Source: an uncultured Pseudomonadota bacterium
Lineage (GTDB): Bacteria; Pseudomonadota; Gammaproteobacteria; Burkholderiales; Rhodocyclaceae
Direction: 5' to 3'
DNA length: 32,448 nucleotides
NCBI GenBank assembly: GCA_946479855.1
Contig: CAMLHL010000028.1
Span: forward strand, 1-32,448
Each line of letters opens with the position of its first letter. The first letter of the stretch is position 1. Position numbers and translations under genes: made by a program. A model generated the notes under the pieces. It was not told the origin of the DNA and ran no database searches. It worked only from the letters and a program-made list of their open reading frames with translations. Shown in pieces: positions 19,636 to 27,740 of this stretch.

Positions 19636-20634
19636 TTACTTGCTTTGGTAAATCTGGTCGAACGAGCCACCGTCCTTGAAATGCGCAGCAAACGCCTTGT
19701 TGGCACCGCCGAACACCTCATCAACGGTAAAGGTCTTGACCGGCGGGAAACTGGCGACATATTTCTTCAGCAACTCGGGATCGCGCGGCCGCAGATAATT
19801 CTGCGCGGCATTCTCCTGACCATCCTTCGACCACAGGTAATCCAGATAGGCCTGCGCCTGCTTGCGGGTCCCCTTCTTGTCGACCACCTTGTCGACCAAC
19901 GCCACCGGGAATTCGGTCTGCATGGTCAGGCTGGGGTAGACGACCTCGAACTCGCCCTTGCCGAATTCCTTGGCGATCATTTCGGCTTCGGATTCAAAAG
20001 TGATCAGCACGTCGCCCATCCGACGCTGCATGAAGGTTGTCGTTGCATCACGGCCACCGGCGGCGAACAGCGGCGCGTTCTTCAGCAGCTTGGCGAGGAA
20101 TGCTTGCGCCTTGGCATCGTTGCCACCGGGCTGCCGCAACGCCCAGGCCCAGGCCGACAGGTAGGTATTGCGGCCATTGCCGGTGTTTTTCGGGTGCGGA
20201 ATAATCAACTGGATACCCGGCGCCGCAATATCGGACCAGTCCTTGATCGCCTTCGGATTGCCCTTGCGCACGATAAAAACCATCGTCGAGGTGTAAGGCG
20301 AGGCGTTGTTCGGGAACTTCTTGGCCCAGTCCTTGGCAACCAGCCCCTTGTCGGCCAGGAATTCGATGTCGTTGGCTTGATTCATGGTCACCACGTCGGC
20401 TTCCAGTCCGTCTGCCACCGCACGCACCTGCTTGGTCGACCCGGCGTGCGACTGCTTCAATTCAACCGTCTCGCCGGTCTTCGCCTTCCAGTATTTCTGG
20501 AACAGCGGATTGAAATCCTTGTACACATCGCGTGCCACGTCGTAGGACGCATTGAGCAACGTGACGTCGGCCTGTGCTGCGCTAGTAACCAGACCGAACA
20601 GGACAGCGGCAATCGATTTACGGAATTGGCTCAT
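19636..20634 (-). CDS. sbp: Periplasmic sulfate-binding protein
   Basis: Delivers sulfate (or thiosulfate) to CysT/CysW; 332 aa. A signal peptide of about 22 residues ends SAAQA-DVTLLNASYD, then family blocks SHAGSTKQVRAVADGLEADV and TMNQANDIEFLADKG. The ATG at 20634 is chosen over an upstream in-frame GTG (20646), because a GAGG ribosome site lies 6 nt before it. First gene of the sulfate operon. Sbp versus CysP cannot be separated by eye; the AHAGSTKQ-type block fits both. Regulation is expected through CysB/Cbl from family knowledge, but I cannot identify a binding site securely. Confidence 0.94.
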   Translation of the reverse strand: MSQFRKSIAAVLFGLVTSAAQADVTLLNASYDVARDVYKDFNPLFQKYWKAKTGETVELKQSHAGSTKQVRAVADGLEADVVTMNQANDIEFLADKGLVAKDWAKKFPNNASPYTSTMVFIVRKGNPKAIKDWSDIAAPGIQLIIPHPKNTGNGRNTYLSAWAWALRQPGGNDAKAQAFLAKLLKNAPLFAAGGRDATTTFMQRRMGDVLITFESEAEMIAKEFGKGEFEVVYPSLTMQTEFPVALVDKVVDKKGTRKQAQAYLDYLWSKDGQENAAQNYLRPRDPELLKKYVASFPPVKTFTVDEVFGGANKAFAAHFKDGGSFDQIYQSK

Positions 20635-20675
20635 GGCGTACCTCACTAAGTAATGAAGCGAATCTAGCCGACTGA

Positions 20676-20681
20676 CTTATA
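20676..20681 (-). promoter_or_regulatory. Candidate -10 of the sulfate operon
   Basis: TATAAG on the minus strand, about 42 bp before the sbp start. The sequence 17 bp upstream is AT-rich but has no good -35, as often seen where an activator such as CysB is needed. The 172-bp divergent gap to the next gene has no other secure element. Confidence 0.3.
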
Positions 20682-20806
20682 ACCACAAAGACAAATTTTG
20701 AATTTACTTATTCCAACTCAAGAGCAAGCAGTCTGATCGATGGCCCAAAGAGCGCGTCGCAGCACTATTCGCCGAACAGGCGAGCAGCTATCATTCGGCC
20801 TTCACC

Positions 20807-21397
20807 ATGTCGCCGAAAAAGACAAAAATGCGCGCTTCCCTGCCCGCCACACTTCTGCTCACCACACTGCTTGCCGCTTGCGCCACGAAAGGCGAAATTC
20901 CACCAAGCAAAAACATATCGCAAACCGGCTCGCTCAAGGTACACCCCGGCCTGCTCGGCCAACCCGTACCCCCGGAGCTGCAAGCAGAAGCCCGGCCGGC
21001 CACCGCTGCTGCCACGACGATCTCCGAGGCCCCGATCAAGATCGACCCGGTCGGCCTGCGCACCCAGCGCAGTGTCTATTTTGACCTCAACAGCGCCGAC
21101 ATCAAGGCCGACTACGACCCTGCCCTGCGCGCGCATGCCCGCTACCTGGCAGAACATCCGACAGCGCTCGTGCGTATCGAAGGCAACGCCGACGAACGCG
21201 GCAGCGCGGAACACAATCGCCGCCTCGGCCTGAAACGCGCCGAGAACGTGCGCAGCGCCATGATCGGCCACGGCGCACAGGAAAAGCAGATCAGCATCAA
21301 GACGCTGGGCGAGGCTCGTCCGAAGCTCAAGGGGCATGACGAAGAATCCTGGGCTGAGAACCGGCGATCGGACATCATCTACGAACGCGAAGAGTAA
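20807..21397 (+). CDS. Pal-like OmpA-domain lipoprotein (copy 3)
   Basis: Predicted outer-membrane lipoprotein of the Pal/OmpA-C family, 196 aa. The signal peptide ends in lipobox LAAC, then a linker, then an OmpA domain from about residue 85 with RSVYFDLNSADIKADYDP, the peptidoglycan-binding Asp in GNADERGSAEHN and Arg in GLKRAENV. It is close in plan to the lipoprotein at 6855-7385 (same DERGSAE block and SWAENRRSDI versus SWAKNRRADI end), so the two are paralogues. The start may be ATG 20807 or ATG 20828; neither has a clear ribosome site. Single gene, divergent from sbp and closed by its own terminator. It lacks the sigma-54 elements of copy 1. Confidence 0.9.
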   Translation: MSPKKTKMRASLPATLLLTTLLAACATKGEIPPSKNISQTGSLKVHPGLLGQPVPPELQAEARPATAAATTISEAPIKIDPVGLRTQRSVYFDLNSADIKADYDPALRAHARYLAEHPTALVRIEGNADERGSAEHNRRLGLKRAENVRSAMIGHGAQEKQISIKTLGEARPKLKGHDEESWAENRRSDIIYEREE

Positions 21398-21415
21398 GCG
21401 CCAACTCCATCGCTC

Positions 21416-21445
21416 TAGCCTCGCCGAAAGCGAGGCTATTTTTTT
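21416..21445 (+). terminator. Rho-independent terminator after Pal-like copy 3
   Basis: Nine-pair stem TAGCCTCGC (21416-21424) and GCGAGGCTA (21430-21438) with loop CGAAA, followed by T7 (21439-21445). Confidence 0.93.
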
Positions 21446-21508
21446 ACCGGCGGACCACCCGGCATGTGCACTGCGCCCCCGGAGCAAGCCTGCCGGGGAA
21501 CAACGAAA

Positions 21509-21694
21509 TCAGCCCTGCTCTTCCTCGGTCAGGTCACGCGTCGGCAGGTAAGCCAGCCACTCGGAAAACGGAATTTCGCGGACTTCCGGAATACGCCTTT
21601 CTACCGCCTTGCGACGCTCGCGCCAGCCTTCCGGAGGTCCGAGTTCACGATCCCGGCGATCCTGACCCACTCGTTTCTCACGCTTCACAGACAT
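21509..21694 (-). CDS. Small basic hypothetical protein (61 aa)
   Basis: I do not recognise a family. The product is 61 aa, soluble-looking and very rich in Arg and Glu (VKREKRVGQDRRDRE, GWRERRKAVERR), ending in an acidic TEEEQG. The ATG at 21694 is chosen because GAGG lies 6 nt upstream; an in-frame GTG at 21697 is less well placed. It is convergent with the Pal-like copy 3 and divergent from the 58-aa membrane protein. A CCCCGG/CCGGGG stem (21471-21496) follows the stop but lacks a T-run. The charged repeats and ribosome site suggest a real gene. Confidence 0.65.
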   Translation of the reverse strand: MSVKREKRVGQDRRDRELGPPEGWRERRKAVERRIPEVREIPFSEWLAYLPTRDLTEEEQG

Positions 21695-21876
21695 CACGCA
21701 CCTCGCCAGACCTCACTTCGAAAATCAACACGTCCCAGAACGCTTTCAAGATAAAACGCGGCGCAAAAGCTGTCAGTGAAGAAGTTCACACCCGGACCCA
21801 ATTAGTGGCAAATGTAACATTGCCGCCGGCTGGGCGCGGCCGAGTATCATGCTTCATTCGATGACAGGAAAGCGCG

Positions 21877-22053
21877 ATGGCCGACAATCAAAAACCCGAA
21901 AAATCCGAGACCGGTCAAAAAAGCCATCGGCTGCTTTGGGGCTTGGTTTCTGCCTTCATCATCCTGGCCATTGCCGGCATGTGGGCGGTCGACTTCTATT
22001 ACTCGCCGGAAATGATCAACCCGAACGCGATACCGGATGCGGTGGGCAAATAA
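21877..22053 (+). CDS. Small single-pass membrane protein (58 aa)
   Basis: Short gene reading ATG to TAA in 59 codons. A charged cytoplasmic N-terminus (MADNQKPEKSETGQKSHR) is followed by one hydrophobic span (about residues 19-41, LLWGLVSAFIILAIAGMWAV) and a short polar tail with DFYYSPEMINPNAIPDA. An AGGAA ribosome site lies 6 nt before the ATG. The composition is far from random for this GC content and the topology is sensible, so I take it as real. Function unknown; its size suggests an accessory subunit or regulator of a membrane complex. An imperfect GGCAA-N8-TTGCC repeat (21807-21824) lies upstream. Confidence 0.7.
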   Translation: MADNQKPEKSETGQKSHRLLWGLVSAFIILAIAGMWAVDFYYSPEMINPNAIPDAVGK

Positions 22054-22106
22054 AGCCCTCGGTTGCCAAGACAACCCGGCGCAATGCCGCCATCAGCCCC
22101 CCGGAA

Positions 22107-22364
22107 TCAAGAGGCCGCTGCCGAACACACCTCGTAGGTCACATCTTCGGACACCACCCTGTCGAGTAGGTCATTCATGAATTCATCATCGACAGCATTT
22201 GTCCAGGTACCCTCGATATCCTCGGCGACCATGGGCTCGAAAGTCAGGTCCAAATACTGACCATTGCCCAGACTGAGTACCTCCACCCCCTCGGAGGAGG
22301 CCACCAGTTCCCAGTCGTCGGGGACTTCCAGTTCCAGTTTGATGGTGACGGCGACAGTCTTCAT
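22107..22364 (-). CDS. Small acidic hypothetical protein (85 aa)
   Basis: No family recognised. An 85-aa acidic protein without signal or membrane segment: MKTVAVTIKLELEVPDDWEL, then VEVLSLGNGQYLDLTFEPM and an acidic C-terminal half (WTNAVDDEFMNDLLDRVV). The alternating hydrophobic N-terminus suggests beta strands. GGAG lies 9 nt before the ATG. It is convergent with the 58-aa gene (53 bp between stops). Probably a genuine lineage-specific gene. Confidence 0.7.
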   Translation of the reverse strand: MKTVAVTIKLELEVPDDWELVASSEGVEVLSLGNGQYLDLTFEPMVAEDIEGTWTNAVDDEFMNDLLDRVVSEDVTYEVCSAAAS

Positions 22365-22478
22365 TTGGCAAGGCTCCAGATAGCGGTGCCCCTAGGGTAG
22401 CAGAAAGCCGCGCCCGCCCACTAGTCGCCCATTTCGTCGCAAGGCCAAGACGGTGGCAGACACCGCCGAAATAATTAC

Positions 22479-22506
22479 TTGTGCATAAGCCCTGCTTGGC
22501 TAGTAT
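22479..22506 (+). promoter_or_regulatory. Candidate promoter of the orphan lipoprotein
   Basis: TTGTGC (22479-22484), a 16-bp spacer and TAGTAT (22501-22506). The predicted start near 22513 places the next hairpin at the very 5' end of the transcript. Confidence 0.4.
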
Positions 22507-22515
22507 TCGATATAT

Positions 22516-22530
22516 GGCCCCCGCGGGGCC
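22516..22530 (+). repeat. GC hairpin in the lipoprotein leader
   Basis: GGCCCC-CGC-GGGGCC forms a six-pair GC-only stem starting about three nucleotides after the predicted transcript start. No T-run follows. It could protect the mRNA 5' end or affect translation; its effect is unknown. Confidence 0.4.
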
Positions 22531-22563
22531 GATCAGTAGCTGTTGCGCCCGAGGGTGGATGCG

Positions 22564-23361
22564 ATGAATCGCCTGTTTGTTGCCCTCAGCCTATCGCTGC
22601 TCCTAAGTGGCTGCCTAAGCCAAGGAATGGTGCCACCGAAAGCAGCGACGGGCGGACTTAAGGAAGTGCTCATTGTCGCAATGGCGTCTCAACCATTGGC
22701 AATCCCCCCCAGTTTTAACCCGGTGATTGTTGGCTCAGGAGGCACTGTTGCAACAGCGAGGGGCTTTGCGCTCGTCAACGCCATCACGGTCTTGTTTGAG
22801 CTGCCGGAAGCCTCCGAGCGGAGCGAAAAAATTTCACAATCCTATCAAACCGTACTAAGCCAGGATGGAGCTTGGACCCCTACGCTTATCCTCGCGAATG
22901 AAGCCAAAGCACAGTTATTGGCCCATGGGCTGCAAAGCACGGTGGCACCGACGGTCAAACCCATTCCAGGGGTAAGCAACCGTAGTCATACGGCACATAT
23001 GGAAAACTGGCAGGCGCCAATAAGGGAATGGTACAACGACACTAAGCCCACGGCAGATTACAGCGATCTTCCACGCGACAAATCCTTGTACATTCTGGAA
23101 ACGGGGATGATCAATTATCAGATTATGGAGGGTGGAGAATTGCTGGTCCAAGTAGCGATGAAGGTGATTGATCCATCCAGTGGCACCGTGATCGGACGAG
23201 CCCGCGTGGGAAACGCCTGGAACATGCCGCAACTGGGGCCACTTGACCAAGTATTTTTCGGTACGGCGAGTCGCTTCAAGGACACATTTCGTGCGACAGC
23301 GCAGGAAATAACAAAGAAATGTCTTGCGGAGCTGAATTTGATACAGCCCGACCGTCAGTAA
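22564..23361 (+). CDS. Orphan lipoprotein of unknown function
   Basis: Predicted lipoprotein, 265 aa. Signal peptide MNRLFVALSLSLLLSGC with lipidated Cys17. The mature part shows no family I recognise; it has blocks such as LKEVLIVAMASQPLAIPP and GELLVQVAMKVIDPSSGTVI, which look like a beta-rich surface or periplasmic domain. The ATG at 22564 is chosen as it starts the signal peptide. Base composition differs from the surroundings: four sampled lines give about 52% GC, against visibly higher values in neighbours, and codons such as CTA, TTA and AAA are commoner. It lies directly on the 3' side of tRNA-Ala, which points to horizontal gain. Confidence 0.8.
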   Translation: MNRLFVALSLSLLLSGCLSQGMVPPKAATGGLKEVLIVAMASQPLAIPPSFNPVIVGSGGTVATARGFALVNAITVLFELPEASERSEKISQSYQTVLSQDGAWTPTLILANEAKAQLLAHGLQSTVAPTVKPIPGVSNRSHTAHMENWQAPIREWYNDTKPTADYSDLPRDKSLYILETGMINYQIMEGGELLVQVAMKVIDPSSGTVIGRARVGNAWNMPQLGPLDQVFFGTASRFKDTFRATAQEITKKCLAELNLIQPDRQ

Positions 23362-23393
23362 GCCGGGTTACCACCGCTCAGATAGCATTGGAC

Positions 23394-23438
23394 GAAAAAA
23401 AGGCCAGAAACCTTGATTTACCGTGGTTTTCTGGCCTT
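23394..23438 (-). terminator. Rho-independent terminator of tRNA-Ala
   Basis: On the minus strand AAGGCCAGAAAACC pairs with GGTTTCTGGCCTT (one base bulged), followed by a T-run that is the A7 at 23395-23401 on the plus strand. It lies 25 bp beyond the tRNA 3' end. Confidence 0.85.
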
Positions 23439-23463
23439 CTCCGGACTACTTAAAACTGGTTGT

Positions 23464-23539
<76 letters not shown>

Positions 23540-23551
23540 AACGCACTAGGG

Positions 23552-23580
23552 ATTCTAGCGCACTCCAATTCGCTTATCAA
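23552..23580 (-). promoter_or_regulatory. Promoter of tRNA-Ala
   Basis: On the minus strand TTGATA (23580-23575) and TAGAAT (23557-23552) are separated by 17 bp. The predicted start near 23545 leaves about six nucleotides of 5' leader. Confidence 0.7.
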
Positions 23581-23653
23581 AGCCACTCGTTTTGGAACCA
23601 AGCCGGCTGTTTGCTCTCTCAGCAATCAGATTCATTACGGCAAGGGGCGAGAC

Positions 23654-23992
23654 ATGACGAACAGTTGCGATATTACGAACCGGCATTGCCAGCCCTGCGA
23701 AGGCGGCATTCCGCCGCTGACAGCCGAGGCTGCAGCAAGCCTGCTGCAGGAGCTACCCGGCTGGGTCTTGCTCGAACAGCGCCTGGAAAAGAGCTTTGGC
23801 TTCCGCAACCACTACGAAACAATGGCTTTCGTGAATGCCATTGCCTGGGTCTCGCACCGCGAGGATCACCATCCGGAACTGACCGTGGGCTACAAGGATG
23901 TGCGCGTCCACTACTGGACACACGCCATCGGCGGCCTGTCGGAAAATGACTTCATCTGCGCCGCCAAGCTGGAGAAATTGCTCGTTTTTTGA
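23654..23992 (+). CDS. phhB: Pterin-4a-carbinolamine dehydratase
   Basis: Dehydrates 4a-hydroxytetrahydrobiopterin during pterin recycling with phenylalanine hydroxylase; 112 aa, cytoplasmic. The family core is clear: LPGWVLLEQRLEKSFGFRNH, the active-site SHREDHHPELTVGY, and YWTHAIGGLSENDF. ATG 23654 is preceded by an AAGGGG ribosome site. It stands alone, with no phhA visible, so a role in molybdopterin or folate metabolism is also possible. An N-terminal Cys pair (NSCDITNRHCQPCEGG) is typical of bacterial members. Confidence 0.93.
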   Translation: MTNSCDITNRHCQPCEGGIPPLTAEAAASLLQELPGWVLLEQRLEKSFGFRNHYETMAFVNAIAWVSHREDHHPELTVGYKDVRVHYWTHAIGGLSENDFICAAKLEKLLVF

Positions 23993-24004
23993 GGTCGACC
24001 GTAA

Positions 24005-24027
24005 CGCCGGGAAATCATTCCCTGGCG
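24005..24027. terminator. Hairpin between convergent phhB and sua5
   Basis: CGCC-GGGAA, loop ATCA, TTCCC-(T)-GGCG: nine pairs with one bulged T, placed between two convergent stops. No T-run follows on either strand, so termination is only inferred from position. Confidence 0.35.
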
Positions 24028-24034
24028 GCAGGAA

Positions 24035-25030
24035 TCAGTGCCGGCCTGCACCAGCCACCGCCCGCCGCAGGCGATCGGCCACGGCAGCCCATGCTGCATC
24101 CTCCGGCAGCGCCTCAACAACGATCAGGTCTACGCCGGCGTGATCCATATCGCGCAAGGCTGCATACAGGTCATGGGCATAGCCGACCGGATCGGCCGGC
24201 ATCAATCGCCAGGCGTGTGGCATGCCGGCTTGCGGCGGCTGATTGGCGCTGATCACCGCGCAACGACCGCCGCGATGGCGCTGGGTATTGATGAAATCGA
24301 GCAAGCGTGCGCCAGCCACCATGCGCAGCGGTGTCGCCGGGGCGTAGTGAGCTTCAAGCGAACCGGAAACGCGCGGCGCCCCGACGGCAGCTTCAATGAG
24401 CGGACGGCGACCAATAATGGCTTCGAGATGCAGCGGCGAGATGTGCCCCGGACGCAACACGACCGGTTCGCCACGCGAGCAATCGACGATGGTCGATTCG
24501 ATGCCGACCTTGCACGGACCGCCATCGAGGATCAGCGGCACGGCATCGCCCAATTCTTCGCGGACATGCTCGGCGGTCGTCGGACTCACCCGCCCAAAAC
24601 GGTTGGCAGACGGTGCCGCGATACCGGCATGTTCGCCAGCGACAGCAGCGAAGCGGCGCAGCAATTCAAGCGCCACTGGATGGCCGGGAACGCGCAGGCC
24701 GACGGTATCCTGGCCGCCGGTCACGGCGTCGGGGACCCAGGCCTGCTTTTTCAGGATCAGCGTCAGCGGCCCGGGCCAGAAGGTTTCCATCAGTTCCCAG
24801 GCGACGGCCGGGACCTGTTCGGCCCAGTGATCGACCGCATCGTGGCCGGACAGGTGGACGATCAACGGGTGATCAGCCGGCCGGCCCTTGGCGGCAAAAA
24901 TTTTGGCGACAGCAACCGGGTTGGCGGCATCCGCCCCTAGGCCATAGACCGTCTCGGTCGGAATGGCGACCAGTTCGCCGGCACGCAACAGTTCGACGGC
25001 GCGGGCGTAATCGGCGTCCGACGGTGTCAT
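24035..25030 (-). CDS. sua5: L-threonylcarbamoyladenylate synthase, Sua5 type
   Basis: Makes threonylcarbamoyl-AMP for t6A37 modification of ANN-reading tRNAs. The 331-aa product has the YrdC/TsaC catalytic domain (about 1-205) with AIPTETVYGLGADA and KGRPADHPLIVHL, a linker, and the extra C-terminal Sua5 domain. It is therefore the long Sua5 form rather than short TsaC. Its ATG overlaps the purK stop by 4 nt (ATGA), and it is the last gene of the folD-purE-purK-sua5 unit. Confidence 0.94.
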   Translation of the reverse strand: MTPSDADYARAVELLRAGELVAIPTETVYGLGADAANPVAVAKIFAAKGRPADHPLIVHLSGHDAVDHWAEQVPAVAWELMETFWPGPLTLILKKQAWVPDAVTGGQDTVGLRVPGHPVALELLRRFAAVAGEHAGIAAPSANRFGRVSPTTAEHVREELGDAVPLILDGGPCKVGIESTIVDCSRGEPVVLRPGHISPLHLEAIIGRRPLIEAAVGAPRVSGSLEAHYAPATPLRMVAGARLLDFINTQRHRGGRCAVISANQPPQAGMPHAWRLMPADPVGYAHDLYAALRDMDHAGVDLIVVEALPEDAAWAAVADRLRRAVAGAGRH

Positions 25031-26193
25031 GCGTCCTTGATGCCGATGGCGGCACGGGCGGCCAGCGCAGTTTTCTGCACGGCCTCGGCGTTATCGCCGA
25101 TCACGGTGAAGTGGCCCATCTTGCGGCCAGGCCGGGCGTGGTGCTTGCCGTAGAGGTGCAGCTTCAGATTGGGAATCGCATGCAGCTTGGCCCAATCCGG
25201 TTCGCGGTAGGTTTCGCTGCCGTTCGCATTTTCGTACCACAGGTCGCCGAGCAGATTGACCATGACCGAAGCCGAGTGAGCCCGCGCTTCGCCCAGCGGC
25301 AAACCGCACAGCGCGCGCACCTGCTGCTCGAACTGGTTGGTGACGCAGGCGTCGAGGGTGTAGTGGCCGCTGTTGTGCGGCCGCGGCGCCATTTCATTGA
25401 CGATCAGCCGGCCGCGGCTGATGAAGAATTCGACGCCCATGGTGCCGATATAGCCGAGCTTTTCAGCGATCCGCGCGGCGACCTCCTCGGCATCGCTGCG
25501 GACGCAGCCGGTGGTCCGCGCCGGCACGATGGAGACATCGAGGATGCCCTTGGTGTGCTGGTTTTCGCCGGTCGGGAAGCACTGCACCTGGCCGTGTTCG
25601 TCGCGCGCCAGCACGACCGAGACTTCGTAGTCGAGCGTCAGGCGCTGTTCGAGGACGCAATGCTCGCCCTTGAAGTGGCCGAAGGCGAGCAGCGCCTCCT
25701 CGACGTTGCGCACCGTCGCCTGCCCCTTGCCGTCGTAGCCGAAACGGGCGACTTTGAGGATGGCCGGGAACAGGGCGGGATCGGCGTTCTTGATGTCGTC
25801 TTCGCAATGGATCGCGGCGAACGGGCCGTGCGGCAGGCCGTTGTCGCGCAGGAAGGACTTTTCGGCGATGCGGTTCTGGCAGACGGCAACCGCCGCGGCC
25901 GATGGGCGCACCGGCACGAACTTGGCCAGGTAGTCGAGGGTGTCGGCCGGGACGTTCTCGAACTCGGTGGTGATCGCCGCGCAGCCGGCGGCGAATTCGT
26001 CGAGCGCGGCATAGTCGTCGTAGGCGACGCAGAAATGCCGTTCGGCGATCTGGCCAGCCGGGCTGTTCTTGTCCGGATCAAGGACCCAGACCTGATAGCC
26101 CATTTCGTGGGCGGCAGAAACGAAGAAGCGGCCGAGCTGGCCGCCGCCGAGCATGCCCAGCGTGGCAGGCGGGAGAATCATCGTGGCGCTCAA
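25027..26193 (-). CDS. purK: 5-(carboxyamino)imidazole ribonucleotide synthase
   Basis: ATP-grasp enzyme of purine synthesis that carboxylates AIR to N5-CAIR, the substrate of PurE. Up to 388 aa, with N-terminal TLGMLGGGQLGRFFVSAAHE, ATP-grasp blocks (FPAILKVARFGYDGKGQ, FFISRGRLIVNEMAPRPHNS) and a normal C-terminus. The start could be the TTG at 26193, with GAGG 8 nt ahead, or the ATG at 26181 with no good ribosome site; the former is given. It follows purE by 84 bp and overlaps sua5 by 4 nt. Confidence 0.95.
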   Translation of the reverse strand: MSATMILPPATLGMLGGGQLGRFFVSAAHEMGYQVWVLDPDKNSPAGQIAERHFCVAYDDYAALDEFAAGCAAITTEFENVPADTLDYLAKFVPVRPSAAAVAVCQNRIAEKSFLRDNGLPHGPFAAIHCEDDIKNADPALFPAILKVARFGYDGKGQATVRNVEEALLAFGHFKGEHCVLEQRLTLDYEVSVVLARDEHGQVQCFPTGENQHTKGILDVSIVPARTTGCVRSDAEEVAARIAEKLGYIGTMGVEFFISRGRLIVNEMAPRPHNSGHYTLDACVTNQFEQQVRALCGLPLGEARAHSASVMVNLLGDLWYENANGSETYREPDWAKLHAIPNLKLHLYGKHHARPGRKMGHFTVIGDNAEAVQKTALAARAAIGIKDA

Positions 26194-26277
26194 GACTGAA
26201 ACCTCATCGGTGCTTCGAATTTGGGCAAAATTTCCGGTCGACCGAAGGGCCGGCCGTTATTTCCATGGTCGCAGCAA

Positions 26278-26778
26278 TCATACTTCCGGCAGCTTCATGG
26301 CCAGGACCTTCTCGGTCTGTGCCTGGCGGAAGGCCTGCAGCTTCGCATTCAGCGCCGGATTGTCGTTGGCCAGCATGGCGACGGCAAACAGCGCCGCATT
26401 AGCGGCGCCGGCTTCGCCGATGGCGAAGGTGGCGACCGGAATGCCCTTTGGCATCTGGACGATGGAATGCAGCGAATCGACACCGGACAGCGCTTTCGAC
26501 TGCACCGGCACGCCGAGCACCGGCACCGTGGTCTTGGCGGCCAGCATGCCCGGCAGGTGGGCGGCGCCGCCGGCCCCGGCGATGATCGCCTTGAGACCGC
26601 GCTCACCGGCCATGGCGGCGTAGTCGAAGAGCAAATCGGGGGTGCGGTGAGCGGAGACGACGCGGGCCTCGAAGGGCACGCCGAATTCCTTGAGGATGAC
26701 GGCGGCGGCCTGCATGGTCGGCCAGTCGGAATCCGAGCCCATGACGACGCCGACGACGGGTTGATGGACGGCGTTCAT
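26278..26778 (-). CDS. purE: 5-(carboxyamino)imidazole ribonucleotide mutase
   Basis: Class I PurE, converting N5-CAIR to CAIR; 166 aa, normal length. Family motifs are [14 protein letters not shown] (residues 8-21), [13 protein letters not shown] and the glycine-rich [14 protein letters not shown]. The ATG at 26778 overlaps the folD stop by 4 nt (ATGA), so the genes are translationally coupled. It is followed by purK, its pathway partner. Confidence 0.96.
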   Translation of the reverse strand: MNAVHQPVVGVVMGSDSDWPTMQAAAVILKEFGVPFEARVVSAHRTPDLLFDYAAMAGERGLKAIIAGAGGAAHLPGMLAAKTTVPVLGVPVQSKALSGVDSLHSIVQMPKGIPVATFAIGEAGAANAALFAVAMLANDNPALNAKLQAFRQAQTEKVLAMKLPEV

Positions 26779-27629
26779 AGCCCAGCCTTTCGCTCGGCGG
26801 CCTCGATGGTGTTGGCCAGCAGCATGGTGATCGTCATTGGGCCAACGCCGCCGGGCACCGGGGTGATCTGGCCGGCAGTTTCCTTGCAGCCATCGAAATC
26901 GACGTCGCCGCACAGCTTGCCGTCGGGCAGACGGTTGATGCCGACGTCGATGACGACGGCGCCCGGCTTGATCATGTCGCCGGTGACGAATTTCGGCTTG
27001 CCGATGGCGGCAACCAGGATGTCGGCGCGGCGGGTGTGGAATTTCAGGTCGCGGGTGCGCGAGTTGCAGACGGTGACCGTCGCCCCGGCATTGATCAGCA
27101 GCAACGCCATCGGCTTGCCAACGATGTTGGAACGGCCGATGACGACCGCTTCCTGGCCATTGAGATCGACGCCGCCCTTCTCGAACATCTTCATGACGCC
27201 GTACGGCGTGCAGGGGATGAAGCGCGGATTGCCCTGGGCCAGCGCACCGACGTTCTCGGCATGGAAGCCATCGACGTCCTTGTCGGCGGCGATCGCTTCA
27301 AGCACGGCCTCTTCGTCGAAATGCTTCGGCAAGGGCAACTGGACGAGGATGCCGTGGATGTTCGGGTCGGCATTCAGTTCGGCGATCTTTTGCAGCACCG
27401 TGGCCTGGTCGACCGTTGCCTCGTAAGTGATCTTCTCGGAATGCATGCCGATGGCCAGGCAGCCATTGACCTTGTTGCGCACATACACTTCGGACGCCGG
27501 ATCGGCGCCGACCAGAATGACCACCAGGCCGGGCCGGTGGCCCTTGGCGGCCAGCGCTTCCACGCGGGCCTTGAAGCTTTGGCGCAGTTCTTCGGCCAAG
27601 GCCTTACCGTCGATAATTTGAGCTGTCAT
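26775..27629 (-). CDS. folD: Methylenetetrahydrofolate dehydrogenase/cyclohydrolase
   Basis: Bifunctional enzyme interconverting 5,10-methylene-THF and 10-formyl-THF, the one-carbon donor for purine synthesis; 284 aa. The visible motifs are [14 protein letters not shown], the catalytic-Lys region, PLPKHFDE and the nucleotide-binding signature [19 protein letters not shown] 27629 starts the standard N-terminus [16 protein letters not shown]. First gene of the purine/one-carbon operon. It has an extended -10 promoter and a terminator-like hairpin in its leader, so expression may be attenuated. Confidence 0.96.
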   Translation of the reverse strand: MTAQIIDGKALAEELRQSFKARVEALAAKGHRPGLVVILVGADPASEVYVRNKVNGCLAIGMHSEKITYEATVDQATVLQKIAELNADPNIHGILVQLPLPKHFDEEAVLEAIAADKDVDGFHAENVGALAQGNPRFIPCTPYGVMKMFEKGGVDLNGQEAVVIGRSNIVGKPMALLLINAGATVTVCNSRTRDLKFHTRRADILVAAIGKPKFVTGDMIKPGAVVIDVGINRLPDGKLCGDVDFDGCKETAGQITPVPGGVGPMTITMLLANTIEAAERKAGL

Positions 27630-27642
27630 CGTCGCATCCAAC

Positions 27643-27674
27643 AAAAAGAAACGGGAAAGGCGAACGCCTTTCCC
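27643..27674 (-). promoter_or_regulatory. Terminator-like hairpin in the folD operon leader
   Basis: On the minus strand a nine-pair perfect stem GGGAAAGGC-GTTC-GCCTTTCCC (27674-27653) is followed by GTTTCTTTTTG. It lies between the predicted transcript start (about 27682) and the folD ATG, with no minus-strand gene upstream that it could serve. This suggests transcription attenuation or 5'-end protection. Confidence 0.55.
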
Positions 27675-27688
27675 TTTGAATTGAATGG

Positions 27689-27697
27689 ATTTTAGCA
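27689..27697 (-). promoter_or_regulatory. Extended -10 promoter of the folD operon
   Basis: TGC-TAAAAT on the minus strand, an extended -10 (TGn) with a TAAAAT hexamer. No convincing -35 is seen, which an extended -10 does not require. Predicted start about 27682. Confidence 0.55.
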
Positions 27698-27740
27698 GAA
27701 TCTCCAGCCCGCCGCAGTGCGACGATGGATTGTCGAGCCG

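Noticed and set aside
21806..21824. Sigma-54-like TGGCA...TTGC ahead of the 58-aa gene
   Set aside because: Spacing between the GG and GC blocks is three bases too long for a -24/-12 promoter.
23992..24004. Recurring GGTCGACCGT-like string (also near 16864, 26237 and 31439)
   Set aside because: Copies are short, lie in unrelated coding or intergenic contexts and vary at the edges; probably chance in GC-rich DNA.
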